Origin: Papilionanthe hookeriana x Papilionanthe teres
Lineage: Eukaryota > Streptophyta > Magnoliopsida > Asparagales > Orchidaceae
Assembly: GCA_022702705.1 (NCBI GenBank)
Contig: CM040423.1
Coordinates: 45,953,575 to 46,017,574, forward strand
Direction of reading: 5' to 3'
DNA length: 64,000 bases
In this document: positions 46,122 to 58,262 of the stretch, piece by piece
Numbering within the stretch: the stretch's first letter is position 1
How the letters are laid out: each line of letters opens with the position of its first letter
Made by a program: the position numbers and the translations under genes
The notes under the pieces: generated by a model
What the model saw: the letters and a program-made list of their open reading frames with translations, nothing else
The model's database searches: none
Told to the model about the DNA's origin: nothing

Positions 46122-46657
46122 CTTGAGTAGAGAAAATTTATCATTTTACTTTTGTGCAAATGACCCATACAAACATAGATAAGAGAATGCTAAATACCAT
46201 TGAATACCACCACTTTTGATCATTATTGAGCATGGCCAACCATTGAGACCGCTAGTGGCCACCGCTGCAACATTCAATTAAAAGAAAAAAAAACAAATAC
46301 AACAAATATTTATGATAGTAACATATTTTTATTTGATGGTAGAATACAAATAAAATAGAACCTTAAAGTGCTTTGGTATGTGAACTGATGATGTTAGTAA
46401 GCAGATACTAGAGTAATCTAAGAAGGAGCTTGGTGGTACAAGGCTACATTGACGGTGATATGTCGACTGAGGATGTTAGTCGTGAGAACAGCTGAGGTTG
46501 ACTTCGGCTAGTTTTCTTGCATTGAATACGGAGGACTTGAGTTGCGAGAGGTGGAGGATATCATGTTTGAGGAATAGGTCGGTACGATTAGTAGATGATG
46601 CGGTCGAGTAGGTGATGCGATCGATGTCTCGTCTCTAAGTGGGAGAATTGGGGATAA
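46122..46657. other. Noncoding, possibly retroelement internal remnant
   Basis: AT-rich then GC-richer. It ends in 'aagtgggagaattgggg', a polypurine-like tract directly before the next LTR. No coding domain recognised. Confidence 0.35.
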
Positions 46658-47096
46658 TGTGGAGACACAATCCACATTAATTTAATTAGATTCCTAATTA
46701 AGAATCTCACCTACCGCTCACCTACCTTCCCACCTACCGCTCACCTACCACATCTCACCTACCGCTCACCTACTTTTCACCCATCACCTCTTAGTTTCTA
46801 TAAATAACATCTTTTGGCTTAGAGAAAGTGAGTCAAGCCAAGGACCAAGCCAAGTCCTCAAAGAGAGAAAGAGATGAAGAGAGAGAGGGGGGGAAGCGAG
46901 AGAAGAAAAATAGAGATTTTTCTTGTAAACTTCGAGGCGCTCGACGGTGTAATTCCTCGAAGTAATACAATTCTCTGCAGCTCCATATACGTAGGCAATT
47001 TTGCCGAACCATGTAAATCTGTGTGTCGCACTGGTATTTTTTCTACGTGCAATTTTTCTCGTTCCATTTTTATTTTATTGTCGTTGTTTTTTCACA
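46658..47096 (+). mobile_element. Copia-type LTR (3' LTR of a truncated element)
   Basis: Starts TGTGGAGACAC after a polypurine-like tract and ends TTTTTTCACA. It has three copies of CACCTACCGCTCACCTAC-type repeats (46,708-46,772), a TATA box TATAAATAA (46,799-46,807) and the 'gtaggcaattttgccgaacc' block common to Copia LTRs in this window. No 5' LTR found. Confidence 0.6.
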
Positions 47097-47452
47097 ATAG
47101 AAGCTCTCGAAACATTTTTCATGTTTATTGATATGGAAGAATGATGTTTGATGTATGTTCTCGTATGTTATAAAATTGGGAACAAATTTAAAGTTATGGA
47201 TGAACAAATGAAAGTTTAGGGATGAGCATTGTAAAGACAAAAGAATTGCGTGCTACGTATGTAAATTTTCAACAAAAAAATAAAGAAAAAAAAAACAGTC
47301 TATTTAATTACTTTTTCTTCTTAAGCAATTCATCGAATCACCACCTCTTCTTTTGTATTTCAAGGCCTATAATCAATTCATTGGATTACATTCGACTATG
47401 CTTGACCATACACAATTGCCTTACCCTCCTCTCTCCCATTTACTTACACACT
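47097..47452. other. Spacer
   Basis: AT-rich, with MITE-like words near 47,220-47,265. No gene. Confidence 0.35.
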
Positions 47453-47700
47453 TAGGGTGTGTTTGGGGTGGCGGTGCGGTGCCGCACCGGGGTTTTTTCT
47501 ATTTGACAAAATTGCATTTTGTCTGTCATTTTAAAAAACTGCAACTGAAAGATGTGTTTTGTCATGAGACTTGGCTACCAGAGCTAGCTGCTAGAAAGTT
47601 GTAATTCTACTTTTTCAATAATAAGTAAAAAATTGTAATAACCACGCAGCTTTTTGAACAGCAACTAAAAAAAAATCACCACCAATAAGCATAATTGTCT
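47453..47700. mobile_element. Tourist-like MITE
   Basis: Starts TTAGGGTGTGTTTGGGGTGG, where TTA is the probable target duplication, and contains 'ggtgccgcaccgggg' and 'ccacgcagctttttgaacagc', shared with 12,887 and 26,277. The right end is not clear. Confidence 0.5.
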
Positions 47701-48253
47701 AACTCAACAATAACAACAACGACGACAACAAACTATCATCCACTAAGAAGGGATTAGCTACATTAATCTTTCCTCTCCAATGTGTCCTATTAAGTGCATA
47801 TTGTTATTTCACTTAATTATCTTATACAGTCATTGCCTAACTATCATCACTTAATTATTTCATACAGCTATTATCACATATTCATTGTCATTGAAATACG
47901 ATTATTCAGCAAGTGTCTCTTAACGATCATGATCTAATTAAATAACATCATTTCATAATCTTTGTATGATCGTCGTCTCTTAAGCAGTCATCTCTGAACT
48001 ATCATCATTTAACAATTCTTGCTTAAATACTATCATTCAATCGTCGTAACTATATATTTACAATATTGACCGTATGTGGTGGCTTTTATGAAAGTTTTTG
48101 TATTTAAGTATAATACATATTTCACTGTTGTAGGACTAAATAATATAATATATACTTAGTTTAATATATAATTTGTCCGTTTACCATATTTGTCGATTTT
48201 AGTACATAGAAGTAAGCAAATATTAAAGAATTTCATTTTTATTTTTGGAAGGT

Positions 48254-48420
48254 TTTCATGCATATCACTCAATTTTATGTATTTACATTTTGAGCACGCC
48301 TAAATTTCAATATTTACATTCATACCATCTTACCTAGGCTAAGAAGTAAAGTCTTGATGTTAGATATTAAATACATAAGAATTGGGTGGTATGTATGTAA
48401 ATGCCCCTTTCTTTTATTGT
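48254..48420. mobile_element. MITE with inverted arms
   Basis: Left arm 'catgcatatcactcaattttatgtatttacat' (in parts) and right arm 'ttagatattaaatacataagaattgggtggtatgtatg' form an inverted repeat about 165 bp long. Related arms are seen at 42,500-42,612, 17,335-17,600, 24,980-25,045, 33,360-33,560 and 56,050-56,100. Confidence 0.6.
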
Positions 48421-48460
48421 TTTCTGCTGTTCTTACGGAAGTGTAAGTATTATAATAATG

Positions 48461-48466
<6 letters not shown>

Positions 48467-48538
<72 letters not shown>
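48467..48538. repeat. (TA)n microsatellite in copy B
   Basis: About 72 bases of TA, paralogous to 42,632-42,676. Confidence 0.9.
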
Positions 48539-48541
<3 letters not shown>

Positions 48542-48726
48542 GTTATATGATAGTTACATTGGAATAAGAAGAAAAATGAAAGATTATGCATTAAATAATA
48601 ATGTAAGATAAATAAGTATAATGTATCTTTTTCGTTTTATTAATACGTCGTAATATTTTTAAGCATATTAATCAGAAAACAGCTCTTATTTTTTATAAAT
48701 TATAAATTTATTAAATATTAACTTTT

Positions 48727-50265
48727 TAAGCACTCAATGCTAAGAGGTGGTTTAAAAAATATTACTGTTCATATTTGACTTATTTATATTTCGAACACAG
48801 AAAATGTATTCGTGTTCAGCTCATTTGCTTAGAGTGTCAAACATGAGTTTTTCACGAATAAAATATCATTTTGACAACTGTAATCACAGGGCTATAGGAT
48901 GCTAGGGTTTGAACAAGTTTTAAGCTTTACTGTTTAATTAAAATATCATTTAAATACAATTTAATATATTTTTATTATACTTTTTAATTAATAATTTTAA
49001 TTGATTATAAATTTTTATAACATTGTTGTTAATTAAAATTATTTAAATAGTAATCGTTAATATATATATAATTGATGAGTTGTGATACGTGCAACAGAAT
49101 TTGTGGCGATAGAGTAGCTGATTATCGTCTTAGCGTTGAACGATAATTCAGCACACACGCAGGATGAAAAAGAAATAAGCGGTGACGACTTCAGAAGTTT
49201 TTACGTGGAAAACCCGTAAAAGGAAAAACTATGGGGTATGGTCCAGCTATGAAGATCCACTATTGATTGATGATTACATAAATCTCTTGTCCCACAGACG
49301 GGAAAGGGTAATTATATTATTCAGATTACAATGTCGATTGACGACGTCTAGTTGGTGGTGATTGACGATGGTGGTTAGCGATGGTCGACGACGGTAAGCA
49401 CTAGTCGACAGAGGACGGAGGTGGTCGACGAGGGTCGACAGTGGTCAACGACGATCGGAGGTGGTCGACAACCTTTGGCGGTGGTTGACGACGGTCGGCA
49501 GTTGTCGACGTCGGAGTTCGGTGGTGGTCGACAACGGGCAATGGTTGTTGACGACGAAGGTCGGCGGTGGTCGAAAACAATCGGGGTGATGCTAAGCTGC
49601 AGTTTCTCCTCAATGCTTCTGGCTCTCTCTCTAGACTTCTTCCCCTTCTCATGTGAGAGGTGAGATCTATTTATAGGATTTTGAGAGCAATTAATGCAGT
49701 CATTTTAATCGAACGGTCTAGAGAGTCTCACTTGATCAGACGACATTTAAGGGGTACTTGATGACCTTAACAATGTCAGAATTGAGTAATATTTGGCTCG
49801 TTTGATTTGTCTTGTCGAGACGCTCGATTTGAGTATAGGTCTGCTAGTGTCGGCATTTGTTTGACATTTCAAATGTGTCCATAAATCTTTTAAGAATGGT
49901 TTAATGACTTGATCTCGGCTTGATTAGAGTCGGATTGGACTACTTTTTATATCATTAGGCCTGTCTAACCGATCCAACCTGTTTGACTATAAGTTTACTG
50001 AAATCAGAGCTATGGATGAATTTTTATCAAGATTTAAATGTTTCTCATTCAAAATATTATCTCGAGATTCGTACCAAATGATAAAATTTTATTGTTGGTG
50101 TATCAAGTTGTATTTCGAGTCAGACCGAGTCGAACACATACAAATAAATCTTTATTCGTGTTCATTTCATTTATATATCTAACACAAAAATATATTAACT
50201 TAGTAAACGAATCAAACAAGGACTTGAAATATAACTTTTTAACAAAGGAGGAGCAATTTTGACAG
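48727..50265. mobile_element. hAT MITE in copy B, split by a TGATAC-family insertion
   Basis: Left part (48,727-49,077) and right part (50,111-50,265, ending 'gcaattttgacagc') together match the hAT MITE at 28,240-28,821. The 1,023-bp element separates them. Copy A retains only the left half. Confidence 0.6.
49078..50110 (-). mobile_element. TGATAC-family LTR-like element, complete (1,023 bp), perfect target duplication
   Basis: Element 49,083-50,105 starts TGATACGTGCAACA and ends GTTGGTGTATCA. AGTTG flanks it on both sides (49,078-49,082; 50,106-50,110). It contains a GTCGAC-rich minisatellite (49,360-49,590) and a minus-strand TATA (TATAAATAG at about 49,667). TG...CA ends plus a 5-bp duplication and a TATA box fit a solo LTR on the minus strand. 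No coding capacity. Copy A of the duplication lacks it. Short frames through the minisatellite are by-products. Confidence 0.85.
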
Positions 50266-50440
50266 CATGAATTTAATAGTTTTAAAATATTAATGAAGAG
50301 GACTGCCTAAATACGGCAACTTATTCTCGTACTAACTGGACAAAAACCGCACGCCGCATCCCAATTCATGACAGCCGTTAGATGACATTCCGTCGACGAA
50401 TCTACCGTCCAGATCCATTAAGGCGACTTCCAGCATCCGA

Positions 50441-50521
50441 TGACGTAAGCACTTACATTTCATCTCCCAATACCGGAACCCTCCAGAACCAGCTCGGCCG
50501 CTCCGATCACGACTATATAAA
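50441..50521 (+). promoter_or_regulatory. Promoter of GST B: as-1-like motif and TATA box
   Basis: TGACGTAAG at 50,441-50,449 matches one half of the as-1 element better than the GST A site (TGACGTATG). The upstream second motif of copy A has changed to TGACAT here. TATA box TATATAAA at 50,514-50,521, 74 bases before the ATG. Confidence 0.55.
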
Positions 50522-50594
50522 CCCGCCCCCTCACATCCATTTCATCAAACACCTAGCCTTCAATTTTTATCTGAAGCTCCAAAGAGTGAAAACA

Positions 50595-52237
50595 ATGGCG
50601 GAGGAGAAGGGAGTGAAGCTGCTGGATCTCTGGTCCAGTCCTTTCGGGCAGCGAGTCAGGATAGCGTTGGCGGAGAAGGGGGTGGAGTATGAGTACCTGG
50701 AACAGAACCTGTCGAACAAGAGCGAGTTGCTTCTCAAATCGAACCCGGTGTACAAGAAGATCCCTGTTCTTTTACACGATGGGAAGCCTGTATGTGAATC
50801 GCTTATAATCGTTCAGTATATCGATGAGGTATGGCAGGGTGAGTCGTCTATCTTGCCTTCTGAACCGTATGCAAGGGCGCAAGCTCGGTTCTGGGCTGAT
50901 TACGTCGATAAGAAGGTATGAAATCTCTGTTTCTGTTGTCTTACTTCTGTTTTGATCGAAAATCGATATATAGTTTCAGTTTTCTCTTAACTTACTTTTT
51001 TGAACTTTGCAAGATCTTTGTAGATTCAAGAATGATCAATTTTGTTGGATATTATAATTGGTTTCTTCTTTTTATCTGTGAAAAGTGAGATTTTCTAAGA
51101 TATCTTGCCGAAAGAGATTCGTTTTTCAATCTTCATATTAAAATGTATGCATCGCTATCAAAAGTGTGTGCCTAGGACAAAATGTTTAGCTCTTATAACG
51201 TGTTCTTCATTAAGCTCACTTAAAAAAAAAATAAATTGTTTATCGTGGGGTTATTGTAAAATAACTCCAATAACTTACAATAATACCACAATAATAACCT
51301 AATATTACCGTAAATCGCTTTAATAAACCCACAAAACAATGCGAATAATACTACAATAATACCGTAATAATACTGATTATCAACGCAAAAAATATCTTCT
51401 GAAGGAACCGCAAAATAACTCTAATAACACCGTAATAACACCTCAATAATATCAACAAACAACATCAATAATACCGCCTAGAGGATAACTTAAATAACAC
51501 TGATATTTTTGTGGTTATTATCATTTTTTTTCATCATCTTTTATAGATGGGCCCAATCATATAGTCCGGATATCTATATTAAAATTTTTTCTTGGCAACA
51601 AAGTTTATTAATTTATTTCTGTCGCAGTAAAACTGCTGAAAACTTGTTTGAATGCGATCAAACACTGGGAAGGTGAACTTATCAGAAATTTCTTGTAAAA
51701 ATGATTAAAAAGAAAACTCAACTTTGTGTTTTTGTGGGATGAATGCTTTATTCGCACTATTACTTAGTTTTTAAGTTCGTCTACATCAAACTAAATAGGC
51801 TGGTTCTGTACATAAGTCTTATTTTTTATAACATTTGCACTTTCAATGCCAAACTCTTCACCAAACTTTCTTCATACCTTCTTACTGTGCAGATCTACGA
51901 GTGTGGCACCCGGCTGTGGAAACAGAAAGGCGAGGCCTTGCAGGAAGCGAAGAAAGAATTCATCCAGATCTTGAAGACACTGGAAGCCGAGCTCGGTGAC
52001 AAGAAGTATTTCGGCGGCGATTCCTTCGGGCTGGTCGACATTGCTCTGGTTCCCTTCACAAGTTGGTTCTACAGCTACGAAACATTCGCCGGATTCAGCG
52101 TAGAGCAGGAGAGTCCTAAACTGGTGGCGTGGGCGAAGCGCTGCTTGGAGCGAGAGAGCGTGGCAAAGAGTCTGTATGAGCCGAAGAAAATCTATGAGTT
52201 TGTGGGATATCTCAGGAAGAAGTATGGCGTGGAGTGA
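50595..52237 (+). CDS. Tau-class glutathione S-transferase B (two exons)
   Basis: Exons 50,595-50,915 and 51,893-52,237, phase-0 GT-AG intron of 977 bp at the same codon as in GST A. Product 221 residues. Same catalytic serine at 15 (WSSPFG), glutathione-site residues Ile56-Pro57 and Glu68-Ser69. Differences from A cluster at exposed or substrate-side positions: G11D, A14S, E26A, 81-88 (WQGESSILPSE), F109Y, S112G, A152S, and a C-terminus shortened to KKYGVE with one residue deleted at KKIYEF. Cytosolic detoxifying enzyme by family. The reading frame continues upstream of the ATG, but the shared leader 'agagtgaaaacaATGGCG' and family length place the start at 50,595. Intact. Confidence 0.94.
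51230..51500. repeat. Degenerate 'aataataccg' repeat in GST B intron
   Basis: Many copies of AATAATACC/AATAACACC at roughly 10-base spacing. Part of the ~720 bp (about 50,962-51,688) that GST A's intron lacks. Whether inserted in B or lost from A is open. Confidence 0.55.
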
Positions 52238-52402
52238 AGATGAATGGGGGTTGGGGTTTGAATTTGTTACCGTTGGTGTCGTACTTATGGTGGTGGCTGT
52301 TATTCTATTTTGACTGCGGAGATTGGCAATTTAGGTTGATTTTGTGTCAGTCCTGGTTTGAAATTACTATAAAGGTTTTTTTTTATTTTGATTTGGGTTA
52401 TT

Positions 52403-52408
52403 AATAAA
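52403..52408 (+). terminator. Polyadenylation signal of GST B
   Basis: AATAAA in 'ttattaataaattgacagtc', 166 bases after the stop, colinear with the signal of GST A. Confidence 0.55.
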
Positions 52409-52457
52409 TTGACAGTCAATGAAATTATTTTTGTGTTATGAGTTTTTTTTAGAAACT

Positions 52458-52636
52458 TTATGATATGTTTGTGACAGCTTGTGTGTTTCAGGATAAGCGG
52501 GTCGACCACCGATCCACGTTTAGTGCAAAAAACCCAAACGTAGTAGGCAGCGTTTTCAAAAACTCACGAATTAAACGGTTAGGCGGCGTTTTTAAAAATG
52601 TCACCGTACTTATAAGCTGCCCCAAACAGACCTTTA
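52458..52636. mobile_element. Tourist-like MITE (173 bp) with empty site in copy A
   Basis: Element 52,461-52,633 starts TGATATGTTTGTGACAGC; its right end in reverse complement reads AGGTCTGTTTGGGGCAGC. It is flanked by TTA (52,458-52,460; 52,634-52,636). Copy A reads 'gaaactTTAattgagg' at the same place (near 44,659), which is the unoccupied site. Confidence 0.8.
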
Positions 52637-53420
52637 ATTGAGGCCTAGATATGGGTTATGCTAAATTTAGGGCTCATTCGGGACCACTTTTCAGGACCTG
52701 AAATGCCGCTAGTGGAGTTCAACTTACGGCTTATGTTTAATGTAAAAGTCTAATCATATTTTCAGATAAGTTATCGAAACGCGCTTTACCGATAGTGAGA
52801 AGACTCTTAATTGAGCATTTTTTATGAAAAAGAAGTATGCATGCGCATTTCGACTGTTGGCCACCTGCGAGGATCAAGGTGGCTATTCCTGCATGTCGCA
52901 TTTGTCTTGACCTGCATTGTGAACCCCGAAGACTTCCCTTTCTCTTCCCGCAAACTCCCAATCGCTCCAATCTAACGATTTTATTATTATAATGTATTAT
53001 TATATATTTGTTATATGTATTAATATACTTAGTTTTTTTAATTTCATTGTGCTTGATTAAATAAATAAATATTTTCAAAATCATTACTCACGAAATAAAG
53101 AGCAAATTTTAGGATGTTGTAATTGTTTTCGGTAACGAGTGCTGAGCCATAAAATAACCTAAAAGAGCAAATAACAACATATTCTATTGGATATGATGCG
53201 ACACATCTTGTTAATAAGATGGCGTTTATATGCACAGAAAGTGGATCTAAAATGGAAAGAGGTGAGGTGGCAGGGCTCACAATCTTACAAGATGGACCTA
53301 AAATTGGCCTGATACGAGGCCCACAATCACACGATGCAAGACGGAAGTTTCTCATGTCGGCTAATTTTTCCTTATTTATTTTGAAAATAAAATTTTAAAA
53401 TTTAAATTTAATGTAATATG

Positions 53421-55270
53421 TAAAGTATTTTATTTTGATTTTGAAAATGGTGATATATTATTTTATTTTTCGAAAATAACGAGACTAGGATAGATCTCAT
53501 ATCGAATAGTTTAAATAGTTGAGCGCGATACTACTGAGTGACACATCATCCCGAAAGATGAGCGTACTCACTTGTTAGTAGAGCTTAACTATCTAAACTT
53601 AAAGTTTATGACTCTATTTTGGTCTACGTATTTTATAGCTGACAAATTCACCTGCCTAATGCACGGATTAGGCGGGGTTTAGATAATCTGGGTTCCTAAT
53701 TCCCTATGAGACGATGCTCCATAGTTAATAGCATCTTAAGCAACCAAGTCACTTAAGAAAACTCTCGATAAGGATCATGGAGCTTCGTCTTCGAGAATTT
53801 CAACGTTTAGGTTTCCACGATTGCTTGTAGGAGAATCGAAGGGAATGGTTCGATATGGAGCAGTTATTTTCGAATCCAAAGGTATGAAAAGTAGGAGATA
53901 TCGAAGATATCGAAGGAGTTTCGGTGACATCTCAAACTAACCTATGATTGGGCTTGACATCTTTGAAAGTGAAGTTATATTTTATGTTTCAATCTCGTAA
54001 ATTATTTAGATATTTGGGGCTTATGTCCGCACATCATATGCGAATATGTCAGAGAAATAGGAGGATTTATGTCGTGTCAAACGACTACCTCGGAATCCTA
54101 AACGGTTTAGGACTTGTATCGTACGATATACGATCGTACTCGATCTAAAAGATAGTGTGAGGGTTTACGTCGTATCAAACGACGACCTCAACGTCCTATA
54201 GATGTTATTTAAATCTACGAAAATCCGATCGAAGATCCTTCATTCGTCCTCTGTCGTCTCGTCTCGAGAAAGAATAAAGATAGGAGAGAAAAGAGAAGAC
54301 CGTGCCTCGAACGGCCTATCCTAAGGGCATATATAAGGGAAAATATGTGTAATAAAAAAGAAAACAAACATGCCACTAAAGGGCCTATCCAGAAGGCAAG
54401 TACAGGTATGCAAAAGAAGCAATAATAAAAAAAATAAACATGTGTAATGAAAAGAAACTAACCATGCCCTAGATGGCCTATCCTAGGGGCAAGCATAAAA
54501 GAAAAGTATGAATACAGGTAAGTATATATACAAAAGTAAAGAAATGCATGTAATAAAGAAAGTAAATGAACTGTACAATAAATAAATGTGTACCTGGCCA
54601 ACTCCGTCGATGCCTCAGAAGCAAGCTACAAACAACTATATAATCAAGTTTAGCTATAAACATATAAAATATCAAAGTGGGGGAATAAGAATTCTATTTG
54701 AGGATAGGCTCGGCTCATAGACTTCTTTTTTTATCTCGATCCCACAGCAACCCGAAATGCGAAGTCCGTATCAATCTCAAATCAAGTCACCGGCAAATCA
54801 CCCTAGAGTAGGTTAGCCTAATCCCTACCACTTAATTAATGAGTGAACCAGTTTTGTAGTATCTGAATTCTTTGAGAGTGAAGTATCTGTTATTGAAGTA
54901 TCTATTCTGTGATGTGCAAGGTGTGTTAGCTGGTGCATGGTGCGTAGTGTGTAGTAGGGTAATGTGTAGTGTATGTGATTTGATAAGTGATATGTGTGTG
55001 TGTGATATTTAACATGTGATGTGTAATGTGCATTAACTATTGCATAATATGCAGTGTGTGATGTTTAATATGTGGTGTATGTGTGTGATAAATTCGATAA
55101 TTATATGTGTTATGTTTGATATGATGTGTCTGATGTGTTGTATGTGTTTGATATAACATGTGTGTGAGGTGATATGTGTTGCACTATGTGTGTAATGTTT
55201 GATTTGATGTGTTGGTGTAGTATCTGTTATCGTATAGGTGGCAGTGTTGTATTTGTTGTGCAAGTGCAAT
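53421..55270. repeat. Noncoding LTR-like sequence, left part
   Basis: No gene. Repeated blocks: 'tcgtgtcaaacgactacctc' near 54,072 and 'cgtcgtatcaaacgacgacctc' near 54,168; three 'ggcctatccta.gggca.g.ata' blocks at 54,318, 54,380 and 54,475; a GT-rich degenerate stretch 54,900-55,260. The composition suggests part of a long LTR (possibly Gypsy, minus strand), but ends were not found. Confidence 0.35.
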
Positions 55271-55426
55271 GTAGTATCTGTTGTGCAAGCGAGGTGTTCA
55301 TTGTCGTAAGGGTGTAGTATCCGTTATGCAAGTGCAATGTAGTATCTGTTGTGCAAGCGAGGTGTTTATTGTCGTAAGGGTGTAGTATCCGTTGTGCAAG
55401 TGTAATGTAGTATCCGTTATAGGTTC
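55271..55426. repeat. 68-bp tandem repeat
   Basis: Two full units (55,271-55,338 and 55,339-55,406) and a partial third from 55,407. Units start 'gtagtatctgttgtgcaagc' and differ at about four positions. Each unit itself contains two related halves (gtagtatctgttgtgcaag / gtagtatccgttatgcaag). Confidence 0.9.
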
Positions 55427-56454
55427 CTAAATTTTTTAAGGGTAGGGATTAGAATTATCCAACTCAAGGTGAAATGAGCATCTAATATTGAGTATTGATT
55501 TTTATTATTTGTCTCGGCTATAAAAGCACGATTATTCGAGTATGCATCATCGCCTGTACCCCGCATGTCCGACTTATGCTCCCACTTTGACATTTTATAT
55601 GCTTATCAATAATGAAGTTTTACAAAAAACTGCAATCAACATGTTTCCAATATGTCCTTTCAGCTAAATAAAGATAGTCATTGAATTTTTCAAGACTTCT
55701 TCATACCAACCATGCTTATATCAATTTTTTAATTTTTGACTATTTCGGTTTCAGCAAAGAAAGCCCAAAAGGAGACATATTCAAGCTTTAGATTGAGCTA
55801 AGTTTAAGGCCTCAATAAAGAAAGTTCCAATAAAAGATCTTTAAACAAGAACGAATATAGTAAATCATTCTTTCTTTTAACACAAACCATACTTATATAG
55901 TTCCAAAACATATAAGTATATACAAGTGAATCCAGCAATTAAAACAATGAGTTTGATCATGAACTTTAATTTTAATAATGATAAATAAACTTAGTAATTA
56001 AATTTGAATCCCCATTGAAAACCAGTTTTTATAGGTAATTATTAAATAACAAAAATTTACACGCATACCACTCAATTCTTATGCATTCACATTTCCAATT
56101 TCTAATGTATAAAGCCAATTCAAGTAAGTTAAAAACTTGCTCATGTGTTCAAATCAAAGAAATCCGTTTTAATAAAAAAACGAAGCTACCATGATTCAGC
56201 TCCCATAAACTGAGCAAAAGAAGCCCATAAATCTCCAAAAATTTCTGTTTTAGCAGACCAAGAACACGAGAAAAATAAAATTAAATTAACTTCCTGTAAT
56301 GCCGTAATTTCAAATATCAAAATCCAGGAGAACCGGGTTTCAACAAGCCAGCCAACACAAAGTCACAACAGGAAACTATTACAAGAGTGGAACCGAACCG
56401 GAACGAGTTCAAATTCGAGCAGTACAAAATGGCCAACACAAGACCATAATTAAA
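55427..56454. other. Noncoding spacer
   Basis: AT-rich, with a MITE-arm remnant at 56,050-56,100. No gene recognised. Confidence 0.4.
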
Positions 56455-57030
56455 CCTTCATAAAAGCTGAAACCAAAACAAGCACAGGACTAAGAATTGA
56501 ACCCTCACAAGATCGAAGATCGAGCCAAACACAGCTCAAACCCAAACCACCATATGGCTGGAAATCAATCCAGCTCCAAAAAAAACGACCCCCAAGATCC
56601 AACCTAAACTAAAATATAATCAAGATATGAGCCCAACACTAAATCGGAGCAGACCTCAGCATAAAGCTAAAACCAAAAGCGTCAAAAGAGTCAAAACCGA
56701 GCCACATCAAGGTTGAAAATGAACCCGCATTTGAATTAAAATAATCCTCACATAAGGCTAAAAGCAGGAGTGTCAAAAGAACCAAAACCCAACTACAGCA
56801 AGGTTGAAGACAAACTTAGCTCCGAATCACAAAAGCCACAACATGAGGCTAAAGCACGAGAGAGCCAAAGAAGCCAATCCAAACCATAGCTAAGCTGAGA
56901 GCAAATCCAGCTTTGAATTAAAACAGGGAATAACAACAAGATTAACAGAAAGCCTAGCCACATAAGGCTAAAATCAATTCCAGCCGCAGTTAAATCTAAA
57001 TCCAACATAAAGCTGAAGCAAGTCTTTCTC
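56455..57030. repeat. Degenerate ~92-bp tandem repeat
   Basis: Units begin 'cataaggctaaaa' or 'cataaagctaaaa' (near 56,656, 56,752, 56,843, 56,965, 57,006) and contain 'gtcaaaaga..caaaacc', 'caaggttgaa' and 'tttgaattaaaa'. Only moderately similar, so old. Minus-strand frames through it are hydrophobic and low in complexity and not taken as genes. Confidence 0.6.
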
Positions 57031-57054
57031 AAGAACTCAATAAAGATGAGGCAC

Positions 57055-58262
<1,208 letters not shown>

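Larger units (their letters stand above)
47760..53420 (+). repeat. Segmental duplication, copy B (GST block)
   Basis: Colinear with 42,162-45,490 but 2.3 kb longer. Extra or different pieces: a 1,023-bp TGATAC-family insertion upstream, a roughly 720-bp longer GST intron, and a 173-bp Tourist MITE downstream. It lacks the hairpin MITE of copy A. The right-hand homology ends after 'ggcccacaatcacacgatgc' in AT-rich sequence. Confidence 0.85.

Noticed and set aside
49401..49663. Frames across the GTCGAC minisatellite
   Set aside because: Open in several frames only because the repeat lacks stops; the same peptides appear in other copies of the mobile family.
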